A stretch of 64,000 bases of DNA from Prorocentrum cordatum (taxonomy: Eukaryota > Sar > Dinophyceae > Prorocentrales > Prorocentraceae): the NCBI GenBank assembly GCA_963575745.1, contig CAUYUJ010018620.1:110001-174000 (forward strand), read 5' to 3'. Of the stretch, positions 29,832-40,245 are shown one piece after another. The notes beneath the pieces are model-generated. The model was not told the origin of the DNA and made no database searches. It worked only from the letters and a program-made list of their open reading frames with translations. Positions within the stretch are counted from its first letter, which is position 1. The number at the start of each line of letters is the position of its first letter. Position numbers and translations under genes: made by a program.

Positions 29832-30136
29832 ATTTAAATAAGCTGCGCAGGGGACCCTAAGTGCCAGAGCTTGGGGGCAGACGGCAGCGGCCGATAGGCC
29901 TGGCGAATAAAAAGTCCAGGACGCACAGAGCATGAATATCCGACACAGCAACAGCAGATGAGAGCGACCACATTACAAGCACGAGCGGAAGCGAGGGGTC
30001 TACGCCCCAAGTAAAGTTCAGAGCGCTCGTCGACATCATGCTGAAACCAGCCCTCCACGCGGGGGGCCCGCAGGTACCTGACCTTCATGGGCCCACAGGG
30101 GCCGATCAATCACAACAAAATGAGAGTGCGAACCCC
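29832..30136 (-). repeat. Element 3 B2 repeat
   Basis: 305 bp, starting ATTTAAATAAGCTGCGCAGG on the plus strand; matches 30281-30585 with 14 differences. Confidence 0.9.
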
Positions 30137-30160
30137 CCCTCACAGGGAGGGGGGGTCGGG

Positions 30161-30281
30161 GCCGAAACTTGAGCGGCGGCGAAGCCGAGGAGGGCGAGGC
30201 CGAGGACGAGGACAAGAGGGAGAGGGGCGGCACAAGAGGGGGAGCACTAGCAATGCAAAAGTGCGTTTAGTAAAACATGTA
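30161..30281 (-). repeat. Element 3 A2 repeat
   Basis: 121 bp, GCCGAAACTTGAGCGGCGGC to AAAACATGTA; matches A1 with 3 differences. It abuts B1 directly and is separated from B2 by 24 bp of G-rich DNA. Confidence 0.9.
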
Positions 30282-30585
30282 TTTAAATAAGCTGTGCAGG
30301 GGGCCCTAAGTGCCAGAGCTTGGGGGCAGACGGCAGCGGCCGAGAGGCCCGACGAATAAAAAGTCCAGGACACACAGGGCATGAATATCCGACACAGCAA
30401 CAGCAGATGAGAGCGACCACATTACAAGCACGGGCGACAGCGAGGGGTCTACGCCCCAAGTAAAGTTCAGAGCACTCGTCGACATCATGCTGAAACCAGC
30501 CCTCCACGCGGAGGGCCCGCAGGTACCTGACCTTCATGGGCCCACAGGGGCCGATCAAGCACAACAAAATGAGAGCGCGAACCCC
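30281..30585 (-). repeat. Element 3 B1 repeat
   Basis: Copy of B2, directly adjoining A2 at the AACATGTATTTAAAT junction, as a circular or joined intermediate would predict. Confidence 0.9.
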
Positions 30586-30805
30586 GCAAAGGCCAAAATG
30601 CCCCTTCTGGCCGAAGGCCCTGCATTCAGGATTTTGAAATCAGCACCGCAGGCAGAGGGAGGGAGGGCGGGGAGAGAATAATACAAGTATTATATTCAAA
30701 AATTACCCCCCCAGCTTTGGCACAGATCCCCAGATTAATTGTAAACTCAAAGAAACGCACTTCGAAATCCAATCTCTTACAGACATGTGAAGAGAGGAGG
30801 TGAGG

Positions 30806-33800
30806 CTAGGCGGCGCCACGGCGTCGAAACAGGGCCTTGTCCCCTGTTCTCGGGCGCCCCACCTCGGGCCGCGCCTGCAACGACGCACAGCCGAGGTCGA
30901 GGCTGTCATTCGAAAGTTGCGAGAGAGCCGCAATCAAGCGAACGGTGAGCGGCCTACGCGCCGCCCTGGACTTCCCCGGCGCATTGGCCATCGCCAAGCC
31001 TGGGGCCTGCCAGAACCGTTCGCCCTTCACGATCTGATCCTTCTGGAGGAGGGAGCGCCGCTGCATCAGCACGTGCGTCTCCGTGTAGCGCTGCAAGGCG
31101 CTCGAAGTAGTCCAGCGCCCCCTCCCCCTTGCAATCTCCAAGTCTCCCCCGTTCGCCACATACTGAGCAGCGCCAGCGTGTCGAATGCCGCGAGGTGGGC
31201 CAAGGGCCTGAAGGCCCAACCTCTGAAGAGAAGACTGCCATCTCCTGCGGCACTTGCCGGGGGTGATCGGGAAGACGAGCTCATCATCTGCAAGGTCCTC
31301 GGCCAGGGTGAGCAGCGCGCACTTCGTTAGCTCCATCAGTGCCTCCACTCCCTGCCCCGAGCCCGTCTTGACCTTCTCCCCTCTCGCTCGATCTCCTAGC
31401 AATAATGTCATGCGCCCTTGTGCATCCACCGAAATGCTGCCTTTCCGTAGTTGAGCCCAGTCCTGCTCACGTAGCCAACCGTCGAGCTGCACCACGACCG
31501 CGCGCGCCTCATGGACACGCCCGGCGCGGCACAGGTCCAGGATGATAAGAGCAAGCGCCTGCAACGGAATGGGCTCGCCCTCCTGGCCCTGCTGCTGGCG
31601 TTCCCACGCTTTCAGAGCGCGAGGCGGCAAGGGAAGGAAGTTCCTGTGGTCCTCGAAGATGTGCATGAACCCGTTGAACAGCATGCTTCCCCGACTATAG
31701 CCGAGGCCACGCACGTAGCACATGTCCGAAAGGAAAGAGGCCAAGGCTTTATCCCGAAGATAGACCGAATGGAACGGTAAGTTCAGCCTCTTAGCATCGA
31801 TCAGAAACTCCCGAACTGCCTTTTCGTATGCGACATTCGTCTTGTCATCGACCGCGTGTATTGCCAATCTACTGTTATAAGCCAGAGGCATCCAGGCTGC
31901 GTTATCCCATGCTCGAGCTCCTTTAGTCTGCAGCGGTGGCGGCCTCGTGGCAACTCTAACTGCACCTGCTCCGTGTAGGCAGCCCAAGATGACCAGCAGC
32001 CAACTCCAGGGCGGCCTGGATCGCACGCCCCGATTCGCCGCCAGCCTCTCCAGGTTCAAGTAGAGCTCCTCGTAGTCGACGGCCTCGTACTCCACTAACT
32101 CGTCGGCGCGGTGACCACTCACCATGTCGACGTGGTAGGTCCCGTCGTACTCGCAGTAGGGTAAGGTATTGCAAGCATGGAGCGGACGGCCTTCGGCGTG
32201 TGTCTCCACTTGTGCTCCTCCTTCGTCGCCTCGGCCGCGCCGATGTCCAAAGCTCTGCTCGGACCATCTGCCACATTGTCCTCCGACGCCACCCACCTCA
32301 AGTACAGCTTGATACCGAAAACGAGGACCACAGCAGAAGCCTGGCGAGCCAAGTGCAGCAGGCCCGTCGCCGACGAGCGCCCCTTGGCAAGCACGCCCAT
32401 CGCAACCAGGGGGTCCGAGAACACCAGCACGCGCTTGCCCCACATATTCCGCGCGCGAGACATGTGTCGCAAGAGGGACACAATCGCACGTAACTCCAGG
32501 ATATTGTTGTGCTCCTCTCGCTGCCACAATCCTTTGAAGAGTAAGGACCAGCGATCCACCCTCGTCCAGACCCTCGAGGCAGGTAGAGCCTGTCCACGCC
32601 TCTTGACCACCCTGAGGATGCCACCCTCCAGCCTCGCCTGGGCCCCCGCCACGACCATGTCCCAGCACGGCTCGATCTTCCGCACATGCTCGCAGTAGGT
32701 AGTCCTCCACTTCGAGCCGTACCTGAACCCCGTCGCCTCCGCATGCTCTGATTTGCGATCTTGCTCGCACTGCAGGGCCCCGAAGCGCCCGTCGTTTGTA
32801 ACCATCGTCAGGAACCCGGTCTGTCCGAAAGGTGAAGACCTCCTCGAGCCTGGTGAGATCCTCCCAGGGCGCCTCGACCTCCGCCTCCGCCGTCATCACC
32901 GCCGTGAAGATCAGGCCCTCCCTGTGGAAGAGCTTGGCGACCTCGAAGGCGATCAATTGCTCCAAGGGCGACCTGGAGGGAGCCAGATGTGTACACCACC
33001 ACCACCGTCGACGCACTCGCCCAAACAGAAGCTCCAGCTCCCTCGGTTCCGTCAGCTCGTAGGAGGGGCCCCTCAACAGATCCGACGCCTCGCGCCAGGA
33101 CTTGGTGCGACTCACCGCGTCGTCGCCGATCCTCTCGACCCCGCTCGCCAGCTCCAGGAACCCAGGCCGTCCCGCTGGTGGCCCCACCATCTCGTCGCCC
33201 TCCTCGCCCTCGCGCGCGACCTCCTCCTCCACCGATGTGAAGGCCTCGTCGGCCCTGACGGTCCAGGTCTGCAGGTCGCCCTTCGCCACCTCCATCCTGC
33301 ACTCCGTCGCGGCGACCTCGGTCACGGCCGCTCCGTACCCGAACTCCGAGGCGTCCGTCATGTAAGCCCTCGTGGCCCAGTCCGCCTCCAAGTCCGACGT
33401 AAAGCACACCGAGGGGCTGGCCAACGCCACCAGCTCCGAGACCACATCCGTCGTGAGGGGCAGCACCTCCCCCCTAGAGTCGCCGCGCTCGTTGTTCCAC
33501 CTGTAGATCGCGTCCAGAATGGCAAACCCCGAGCGGCAAATCATAAGGGCCCAGGTCCACATACCCAGCAGAGGCGAGAGCCTCGCAGGAGAGACGTAGG
33601 GCTTGACCGCCAGCGCCTCCGTTGCCAGTACCAGTTCTCTCAGCTTGTCGGGATGAATCGTCACCTGGTACGGCCGCCCCCTCACCGTGATCCCGAGCCC
33701 TCGCTGCAGTCCAGGGCCCCACTCATCCTTGTGCACCTCGGGCCCCTTGTCCACCAACGCCTTCTTCACCACCTCCTTGTCCACCTCGATGTCGTCCTCG

Positions 33801-34093
33801 CGCGGGTCGAGGAGCCTGAAGCCGATGTAGTCGTCGATGTACAGCATCAGAATCAGCTGACGCGTCTCGAAGGATGGGGTCGGCCTCCCATAGGCCAGCT
33901 CCCCCAGGTCGTACCCTTTCACCTCCTTGATCGAGTCGGTGAGGCACGAATGAGCCAGGAAGACGGCCCACGAATGCCCCATCACGGGGGCGATGGCCCC
34001 CACTCCCCGATCTCCTTCGCCTGGCCGTGGCATGTCCTTCCCCTGTCCTTTCGCATACTCCCACAGCTCGCTCGGGGACACGTCTTCCAGCAC
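30806..34093 (-). pseudogene. Element 3 RT core, RNase H and tyrosine recombinase
   Basis: Long minus-strand frame. The RT palm region has APVMGHSWAVFLAHSC and motif C LILMLYIDDYIG (33830-33841 for YIDD). RNase H begins AYMTDASEFGYGAAV. Its centre is read in another frame (32,119-32,805: NNILELRAIVSLLRHMSR, VLVFSDPLVAMGVLAKGRSS, WVASEDNVADGPSRAL), so two compensating indels lie near 32,815 and 32,165. The recombinase follows: FLIDAKRLNLPFHSVYLRDK, DDELVFPITPGKCRRRW, RGIRHAGAAQYVANGG, GRGRWTTSSALQRYTETHVL, with the presumed nucleophile Tyr at 31085-31087. DIRS-like RT plus recombinase replaces an integrase. Confidence 0.82.
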
Positions 34094-34099
34094 ACAATA

Positions 34100-35284
34100 C
34101 TGAGCTAGCGACCTCGTCCACCTTCAGCGGTAGAACCAGTCTGGGACATCCCCCGCAAAGGAGAACAACTGCCTTTCCCCCAGCACCTCGGGCGACGGAT
34201 CCAGAGAACTCAGGGCACTCGGTGATCCCAGTCCCGTCCACGGTGGTCTCCTGAACCTCAGACTCAGACGCCGACAGTCCCACACCAGCCCGGAGGACTT
34301 GATGTCCGTCACGCTGCCCTCCTCCAAGGACTTCACCACCGTAGAGACCCCCGCGTGCTCCTTCACCTCGTCGACGAAACTCAACATACCAGCCTCCCAC
34401 ATCCTGAGCGTCAGGGCCAGCTGATTCGACCTGATCCTCCACCCAGGGTCGCTGTAGCTCTTCGTCTGCTGGTACTTCACCCAGTCCACCTCGTCGTCGT
34501 CCCTCAGCATGAGCCCCTCCACGTTCTCCAGGTAGGGCCGTGCCGTTGGCGAAAGGCCACCACGTCGAGGCCTTTCGTCCCGACCTTCGGCGCCGAGACC
34601 TGCTCCGCTATCAGGTCGCACATGTCCCCCTTCTTCATAACGCCTGTCCTCGTCGTCGTCCCCTCCGACCTGCCGTAGCCCATCAACTGCCCCTTCCCAA
34701 GACGGCTGAGAACCGCCCTGCCATCGTTGATGCCTCCCCAGCTGGCGCGCACCGCCAGCAACTCCCAGAGTCTGTTGATCAGCGTCCTCTGCAGTAGCGT
34801 AGCCGACGCCCACGTCCTCTTGCAAGGGCGTAAACGCAACTCCTCCACCACACGGGTATGTCCACAAGCCAAGCACCGAATCGACGCGATAGCTCGTGAA
34901 AGCCTCCTCCACGTCACCCTCAGCTCGCCCTCGGACAGCTTGGTGTCCAGGGACCCCACCGCCCCAAACGGTGGGGAGGGAAGGTCGCGAAGAGGATCCC
35001 GCTGACGCCCATCCTCTCCCGCTCCAGGAAGCAGAGGACACCTGGACACCATGTTCCCGATGAGAGATGCTCGGCTGCTTGTGCGTCCCCTCCCTGAAGT
35101 ACAGGTGCCCTCGCAGGGCCAGAGAGAGGATGCTGAATAACACCAGGCCCGAGCGCCTACCAACGAAGTCCTTCCCACTCGTAGTCGACCAACCTTCACT
35201 GAACCCACGGAAGAGGAAGCTACGCGGACTTACGCCCTTGGCGTCGGCTTGGCAAGGAGGCGCCGCTAACCTCCCTGCCGCAAC
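34100..35284 (-). pseudogene. Element 3 RT N-terminal region, several frames
   Basis: Frames alternate: ASIRCLACGHTRVVEELRLR, RASWGGINDGRAVLSRLGKG and GVMKKGDMCDLIAEQVSAPK in one; ARPYLENVEGLMLRDDDEVD, SSGLVWDCRRLSLRFRRPPW and FSFAGDVPDWFYR in another. The last blocks match the start of DIRS-like RT (Asp-Cys-Arg-Arg then PP, then the D-V-x-D-x-F-Y-R motif A). Frameshifts near 34,550 and 34,124 separate it from the downstream palm region. Confidence 0.6.
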
Positions 35285-35887
35285 CTATTCGTCCGCGTGC
35301 GAGTGGCCCGACGCACCTCCACCGAGCGAGAGGTGCTTGTTGATGGCGGCCTTCTTCTTCAAACGTTCTGCAACCTCCACGTCCGCAGCCATTACGTCGG
35401 GCGTATTCGACTTGGCCAGGTCAAGATACTCCTCCGCGTAGCACCAGTTGGCTTTGCTCTTCCACTTCGAACCGTTGGCCGACTTGGGGCGCCTCCAGTC
35501 CGACTCCACCTCCACGTTCTCGTAGGCCTTGAAGATCGAGTAGATACGCAGGCACGTCAGCTCGGCCGCCTGTGAGTTGATCAAAGTGTCAAACTCCCCG
35601 CACATCATCATCTTGTCCAAGACGGCCGCCAACATGAAGATCTCCGAGGCTATGGAGCACTTCGTGAGCTCCTTGGAGCGCAACCAGTCCTCCAGCTCGG
35701 CCCTCGCCCCTCTCCCGCTCTTGTACAAGCGGGCCAGGACGGTCGGGGCCACCCTGGCACGAACCCCTCCGACTCGAGCACCTCCCACATCGCGGTAGGA
35801 CTTCAACGTAGCCAACAGCCCGTCCTTGGGGTTACGCGCCTCGATCTCCAGCTGCGCCACGGCCTCTCCGACACTGGACGCGCCTGG
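35285..35887 (-). pseudogene. Element 3 gag-like ORF
   Basis: In frame with the membrane ORF across a single TAG (35888-35890). Content includes VAQLEIEARNPKDG, IASEIFMLAAVLDKMMMCGE, LTCLRIYSIFKAYENVEVES and DWRRPKSANG, ending HADE and TAG at 35285-35287. The SQAAELTCLRIYSIFKAYEN segment parallels the gag-like ORF of element 4 (MASIEALCRIVSQIVEAYSG), so both are probably structural proteins of the same YR-element class. Confidence 0.55.
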
Positions 35888-37138
35888 CTAAGACGCCTTC
35901 TCCCAACTCGTAGGAGGCCCCGACGTCGGCGTAGTCGGACCTGGAGATCCCTTCGTACCCGCCGCTGAGTCCACCTTCACCGTCTCCGCGTGCTCCTGAA
36001 GCTTCCGTAAGAGGTCGTCCACCTGCGCGTCGGAGGGCTTCCCCTGGGCCTCACTCTCGCCACCGTCACTGTCGAAGCTGAGACGCTCCCGAGGGCCCCC
36101 CGACGCTGTCACATCTTCACCCTTGCGCTTCTGGCCCAGGAGGTCGGCCAGCGCGGCGACAGAAGCCTGCAGCGTGTTCTGCCCCCTCGCCAGCTCCGCG
36201 AACAAGTGCCGCCAGTCGGGCTCATCGTCCGAGTCCGCCACCGTCGTTCCCACCATGACTTCTGAGTCGGAGGCCTCGCTCTCGCTGTCGCTCTCGTACA
36301 CCTTCCACAGTCTCCCCAGGCCTGCCCCACTGCTGAGCAGCAAGTAGCCCAGGTAGAGTGCCGCGATGCCGGCGCCGAGCGCCGTCCCGATCTGCTCGAG
36401 TTCCCCCGACTCGTACATCTCCTCGGCCTTCTCATACCATTCATGAGCTCCCTCAGCCACCTCACCAGCAGCCAGCGCGGACTCGTAGACGGTCCGGAGC
36501 ACAGAACCAATCCCCAGCACCTTCCAAGCTCGCCATCCCAGGAAACACACTGCCATGGAGCCCCCAGCCGACCGCCGTAACCAGAGGAAACTCACGGCGT
36601 TCATCACCCCGCCCTGGATCCAACCGAACAGGTCACTCTTCTTGCTCGGCTTGCGCTTCTTCTGCTGCTTCCCCTTGGCGGGGATGGCGGTCTTCGCGCC
36701 CTCGGCCTCCAGCTCCCGTCTTGCGATGAGCCTCTCCGAGGCCGCGAGCACTCGGTCCCTGCTCGCGGCACTGAGCCCTGGGTGCTCTGTCCATGTCAGA
36801 TCCTTCACAGGTGTGGTAAATATCCTCTCCTTGTCGCGCACGTTGATGACCTGGACCCTCAATGTAGGGTCGCACGCCGTCCACGTCGTGCTGTTGGACT
36901 TCCCGATCCGCGACGCCAGCAGCATCGCCACGCCCTGCGAGGGGCCCGTCTTGTAGTAGACCCTGTTCCACGTGCTCCACGGCGCCATCAGGGCGGAGGC
37001 ACGGCTGCCGTGCACGAGGATGTCGCCTGCCGACTCGTAGTCCAGCTCCTCGGGTGGGTCGAACTCTTCGGCTGCCGCCCACAGTGGACGGCCCTCGTCA
37101 GCAATGTCGCCTGCGTTCCACCCGACGAGCGCGGCCAC
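35888..37138 (-). CDS. Element 3 ORF1 with membrane segment
   Basis: About 416 codons starting just downstream of A1. The annotated first codon is GTG and the frame may be open upstream; the first ATG is at 36988. N-terminal part: GPSQGVAMLLASRIGKSNST and RVQVINVRDKERIFTTPVKD. A Lys-rich stretch follows, then a moderately hydrophobic GGVMNAVSFLWLRRSAGG, and a good membrane helix at about 36,326-36,394 (IGTALGAGIAALYLGYLLLS). The C-terminal half is acidic and Ser-rich. Function is unknown. It occupies the first-ORF position of the element and ends at TAG 35888-35890. Confidence 0.55.
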   Translation of the reverse strand: MAALVGWNAGDIADEGRPLWAAAEEFDPPEELDYESAGDILVHGSRASALMAPWSTWNRVYYKTGPSQGVAMLLASRIGKSNSTTWTACDPTLRVQVINVRDKERIFTTPVKDLTWTEHPGLSAASRDRVLAASERLIARRELEAEGAKTAIPAKGKQQKKRKPSKKSDLFGWIQGGVMNAVSFLWLRRSAGGSMAVCFLGWRAWKVLGIGSVLRTVYESALAAGEVAEGAHEWYEKAEEMYESGELEQIGTALGAGIAALYLGYLLLSSGAGLGRLWKVYESDSESEASDSEVMVGTTVADSDDEPDWRHLFAELARGQNTLQASVAALADLLGQKRKGEDVTASGGPRERLSFDSDGGESEAQGKPSDAQVDDLLRKLQEHAETVKVDSAAGTKGSPGPTTPTSGPPTSWEKAS

Positions 37139-37250
37139 GCCGTACCACCACCACTTCGTGGCGATTGCCCAGGCCAGCGAGAGGGGCTGTCCTCTCGCAC
37201 TGCGGTGCCAAAAATCCTGGAGGCTCGTTGATCTCGCTGGAAATCCTCGA

Positions 37251-37371
37251 GCCGAAACTTGAGCGGCGGCGAAGCCGAGGAGGGCGAGGCCGAGGACGAG
37301 GACAAAAGGGAGAGGGGCGGCACACGAGGGGGAGCACTAGCAATGTAAAAGTGCGTTTAGTAAAACATGTA
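37251..37371 (-). repeat. Element 3 A1 repeat
   Basis: 121 bp matching A2 with 3 differences. It is the 5' end of the element on the minus strand. Confidence 0.9.
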
Positions 37372-37372
37372 G

Positions 37373-37665
37373 CGTCCTGACTGCGCCAGTTGAAGTAGTC
37401 CAGTGCGCACGACCTCGCATGCAAACACGGGCAACCTGAGCAATAGTAGCATCCAAGCGGGCGCTCTGCTGCTTCGTGAGCAAGAACGCCTCCATCCCGC
37501 ATAAAGCCGAATTCTGCACAAGGGATAAGAAGATCGCCCGAGTAAACTTCCAGGGGGGAGCCAACGTCCAAAAACCGCCCAAGGAGTAGAAAACCGAACG
37601 CGCTGCCTGATGTCGTCTGGTCACCTCCTGAGTCGAAGCCTGAGACATAGAAACGTAAGGCCCCT
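37373..37665 (-). pseudogene. LINE ORF2 fragment upstream of element 3
   Basis: Minus-strand frame SMSQASTQEVTRRHQAARSV, FYSLGGFWTLAPPWKFTRAI, EAFLLTKQQSARLDATIAQV, ARVCMRGRAHWTTSTGAVRT. It runs into element 3 and resumes in frame at 29,833 with MSNRAALKHW. It is truncated on its other side by the R2 block. This is the region after RT, before the Cys/His tail, in LINE ORF2. Confidence 0.65.
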
Positions 37666-37669
37666 GATA

Positions 37670-38073
37670 TCGGAAAGGAGAAGGAGGAGAAGGATGATGG
37701 ACGAGTAGGAGGAGGAATTGTGTTTGGAGAAGGAGGAAAGGAAAAGGAGAAAGAAAAGGAACGGAGAAGGAGGAATATAATGAACGGAGAAGCAGAGAGA
37801 GGTATGAGCAGGGTGTGGCGCCCTCGGTGCAAGGAAACCTGTTGTCGTTTTGCTGGTGTGAGAAGCAAGGAAACCTTGTGTATGTTTGTTTGTGTTGGGG
37901 TTTTGTTGGTTTTGCTAGCCCCGACGCTAGCACTGGCCTCCCTCCCAGCACCCGCTGGGGCTTGCAAAACCTAAGAACCCCCCAGCAAATACGCAAGGTT
38001 TTTTGTTTCTCATACCCCGGAAACCACAAACACTACAACTACACATGGTTTCCTTGCGTCGAGGGCGCGAAAC

Positions 38074-38115
<42 letters not shown>

Positions 38116-38400
38116 GGGGCTTCTGGGTCCGAGGCGCATGGAAAGGGTGCTGAGAGGGAGGCCAGCGCGAGCACTCGGGCCTGCACGCCGCCAAAAAAAA
38201 ACAAACATGGCTCCCTTGCTTCTCAGACCCCCAAAACCCAGAACACAACAATACCCAGGGTCTCCTTGCATCGAAGGCGCGAAACATGGTGTATGTTTGT
38301 GTTCTTGGTCTGAGGCGCATGGAAGGGTGCTGAGAGGGAGGCCAGCGCGAGCATTCGGGCCTGCAAAACCAAAGAAAAACAACAACACCAAAAGTACACA
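37670..38400. repeat. R2 repeat family, right block
   Basis: 37,670-37,975 closely parallels 26,830-27,120: GGAAAGGAGAAGGAGGAGAA, GTATGAGCAGGGTGTGGCGC, then GGCCTCCCTCCCAGCACCCG. Two further CGCATGGAAGGGTGCTGAG units follow near 38,145 and 38,320, with a (GT)n tract at 38,075-38,114. R2 blocks on both sides suggest the LINE with nested element 3 lies inside an R2 array. Confidence 0.75.
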
Positions 38401-38411
38401 GAGCTCCCTTC

Positions 38412-38659
38412 AGGAAGAGGAGGAGGAGGAGGAGGAGGAGGAGGAGGAGGAGGAGGAGGAGGAGACGGAAGAGGAGGAGGAGGAGGGGGAGGGGGAGGGG
38501 GAGGGGGAGGGGGAGGAGAGATCGATCGACGATGGCGGCATTATAAAAAAATCTATGATCTTTGGGGGGGGAGGGCGACCATGTATATGTGTGTGCGTGA
38601 GAGAGAGAGAGAGAGAGCGAAAAAGAGAGAGAGAGAGAGAGAGAATGTGTGTGTGTGTA

Positions 38660-38695
<36 letters not shown>

Positions 38696-38705
38696 TATGT
38701 GTGAA
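38412..38705. repeat. (GGA)n, (GA)n and (GT)n microsatellites
   Basis: GGA at 38,412-38,520, GA at 38,598-38,644, GT at 38,645-38,700. Confidence 0.95.
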
Positions 38706-38709
38706 CATA

Positions 38710-39234
38710 TAACCGGGGACCCGGTTCGGGGGCCCGGGGGCCAAGACCTCTACCACAAATGGGGGTGTGCAGGCCCTTGGGGGGCCCCAGGGGCCCACAA
38801 AACGCCACCAGAAAACGCCAAGAGAGCCCGAAGACGCGCCAAGAGGGACCTGCGACGCCCCCAGGCCGCTTCAAGAGGCACAGGCCGCTCCGAGACGCAC
38901 AAGATGGTTCCCAAAACATCCCAAGAGGCCTCCCAGACGCTTCCTGCGACGCTCCCAGAGGCCCCCCAGGAGGGCCCCAAGAGGCAAAACTCGCTCCATC
39001 CCCTTCTCGGGATACGTATATTTTCGCTTACGTTCAATACTACGAATAATACTACTAGTAGTAGTAGTAATAATACAAATGCGAATCAGGAACACGCTTA
39101 TGTTTGGCATCTCTCTCTCTCTCTCTCTATATATGTATATGTATATATATATATGTGTGTATATATATTATGTTATACACACATATATATAATACGAATA
39201 CGAATAAGAATATTGATACTATTAATGATCATGT

Positions 39235-39265
<31 letters not shown>

Positions 39266-39271
39266 TTGTTC

Positions 39272-39303
<32 letters not shown>

Positions 39304-40015
39304 ATCGTTGGCTTTCACAGCGTCCAAGACGGCCCAAGAGGCCCCCAAGACTGCGCCACAGGCTTCAAGAGGGCCCCAAGGCGACCCCAAGAGGGCCTCA
39401 AAACGGCCCCCAAGACAGCCCAAGGGAGCTCCAGGACCAGCCCCAGAAGGGGTCCCAGAGGTGCAGCACCATATTCAGATTCCGAGCTTTCGGCTCCAGA
39501 GGCTCCCAGGAGGCCCCAAGAGGCCCCCAAGAGAGCCCCCCAGGAGGGCCCCAAGAGGCAAAATTCGCCCCATTCCCCTAGGGAGCGTATATTTATCACA
39601 TATACCTCTTTGGCTTTTCACAGCGTCCAAGACGGCCCAAGAGGCCCCAAAAACTGCCCCACATACTCCCAAGAGGGCCCCACGACCCCAAGAGGGTCCC
39701 AAGACGGCCCGAGAGGCCCCAAAGACAGCCTGAGAGAGCCCCAGGACGAGCCCCAGAGGGGCCCCAGAGAGGTGCAGAACCAGATTCAGATTCCGAGTTT
39801 TCGGCTCCAGAGGCTCCCAGGAGGCAAGAGGCCCCCAGAAGGCCCCAAGAGGCCCCCAAGAGGTCCCCAGGAGGCTTCCAAGAGGCCTCCAGGAGGCCCC
39901 CGGGAGGGCGCCAAGAGGCAAAACATGTCCCACTTTCTTAAGGCAACGTATATCCGTAAGGGTTTCGCCCCCTGCCGCGGGCCCCCTCTCTCGGATAATG
40001 GGCTACGCAAGAGCT
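38710..40015 (+). repeat. D array, fifth block, with CT/AT microsatellites
   Basis: GGCCCCAAGAGG family in the same orientation as at 1.4-17.5 kb. AT-rich cores near 38,985, 39,555 and 39,915 begin GGCAAAA and contain CGTATAT. CT, AT and TAG repeats fill 39,050-39,305. No gene is seen. Confidence 0.85.
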
Positions 40016-40020
40016 AAATC

Positions 40021-40186
40021 ATGAGGCCTCGGCGCCGCCGTGAAGCAGCATCGGCAAGAGAAACTGATATTCTGATGATATTGTTGAACTCGGTGTTGCA
40101 CCTTGAGCGATTATGATACGCGAATAAGCATGATCTGCTAGGATGTATGGCTTCGGGGTCGCAGCTTATGCATAATTTACGCATGG
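40021..40186. other. Short flank with minisatellite-like unit
   Basis: Contains ATGTATGGCTTCGGGGTCGC then GCATAATTTACGC, which resembles the TATGGCCTCGGGGACGCGAA units at 63.3-64.0 kb. It adjoins A1 of element 4, as those units adjoin B2. Confidence 0.5.
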
Positions 40187-40240
40187 GAGTGCTTGCGCGT
40201 TGTTGTCTGGGGGCGCCGCGATATCTTCCGCTCAAGCGCA
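40187..40240 (+). repeat. Element 4 A1 repeat
   Basis: GAGTGCTTGCGCGTTGTTGT, then GGGGGCGCCGCGATATCTTC and CGCTCAAGCGCA. Matches 63081-63134 except for a few C/T changes. Confidence 0.8.
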
Positions 40241-40245
40241 TGAGC

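Larger units (their letters stand above)
29832..37372 (-). mobile_element. Element 3: tyrosine-recombinase retroelement with split direct repeats
   Basis: About 7.54 kb, read on the minus strand: A1 (37371-37251), membrane-type ORF1, gag-like ORF, RT, RNase H, tyrosine recombinase, then B1 (30585-30281), A2 (30281-30161), B2 (30136-29832). A1-ORFs-B1-A2-B2 is the arrangement of PAT/Ngaro-type YR retrotransposons. A1/A2 differ at 3 of 121 positions and B1/B2 at 14 of 305. Removing the element rejoins a LINE ORF2 frame, which fixes both ends to within about 2 bp. No target duplication is evident, as expected for recombinase-mediated insertion. Confidence 0.85.

Noticed and set aside
32753-34108. 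451-codon plus-strand ORF opposite element 3 RT
   Set aside because: Antisense shadow; the minus strand carries YIDD and RNase H motifs.
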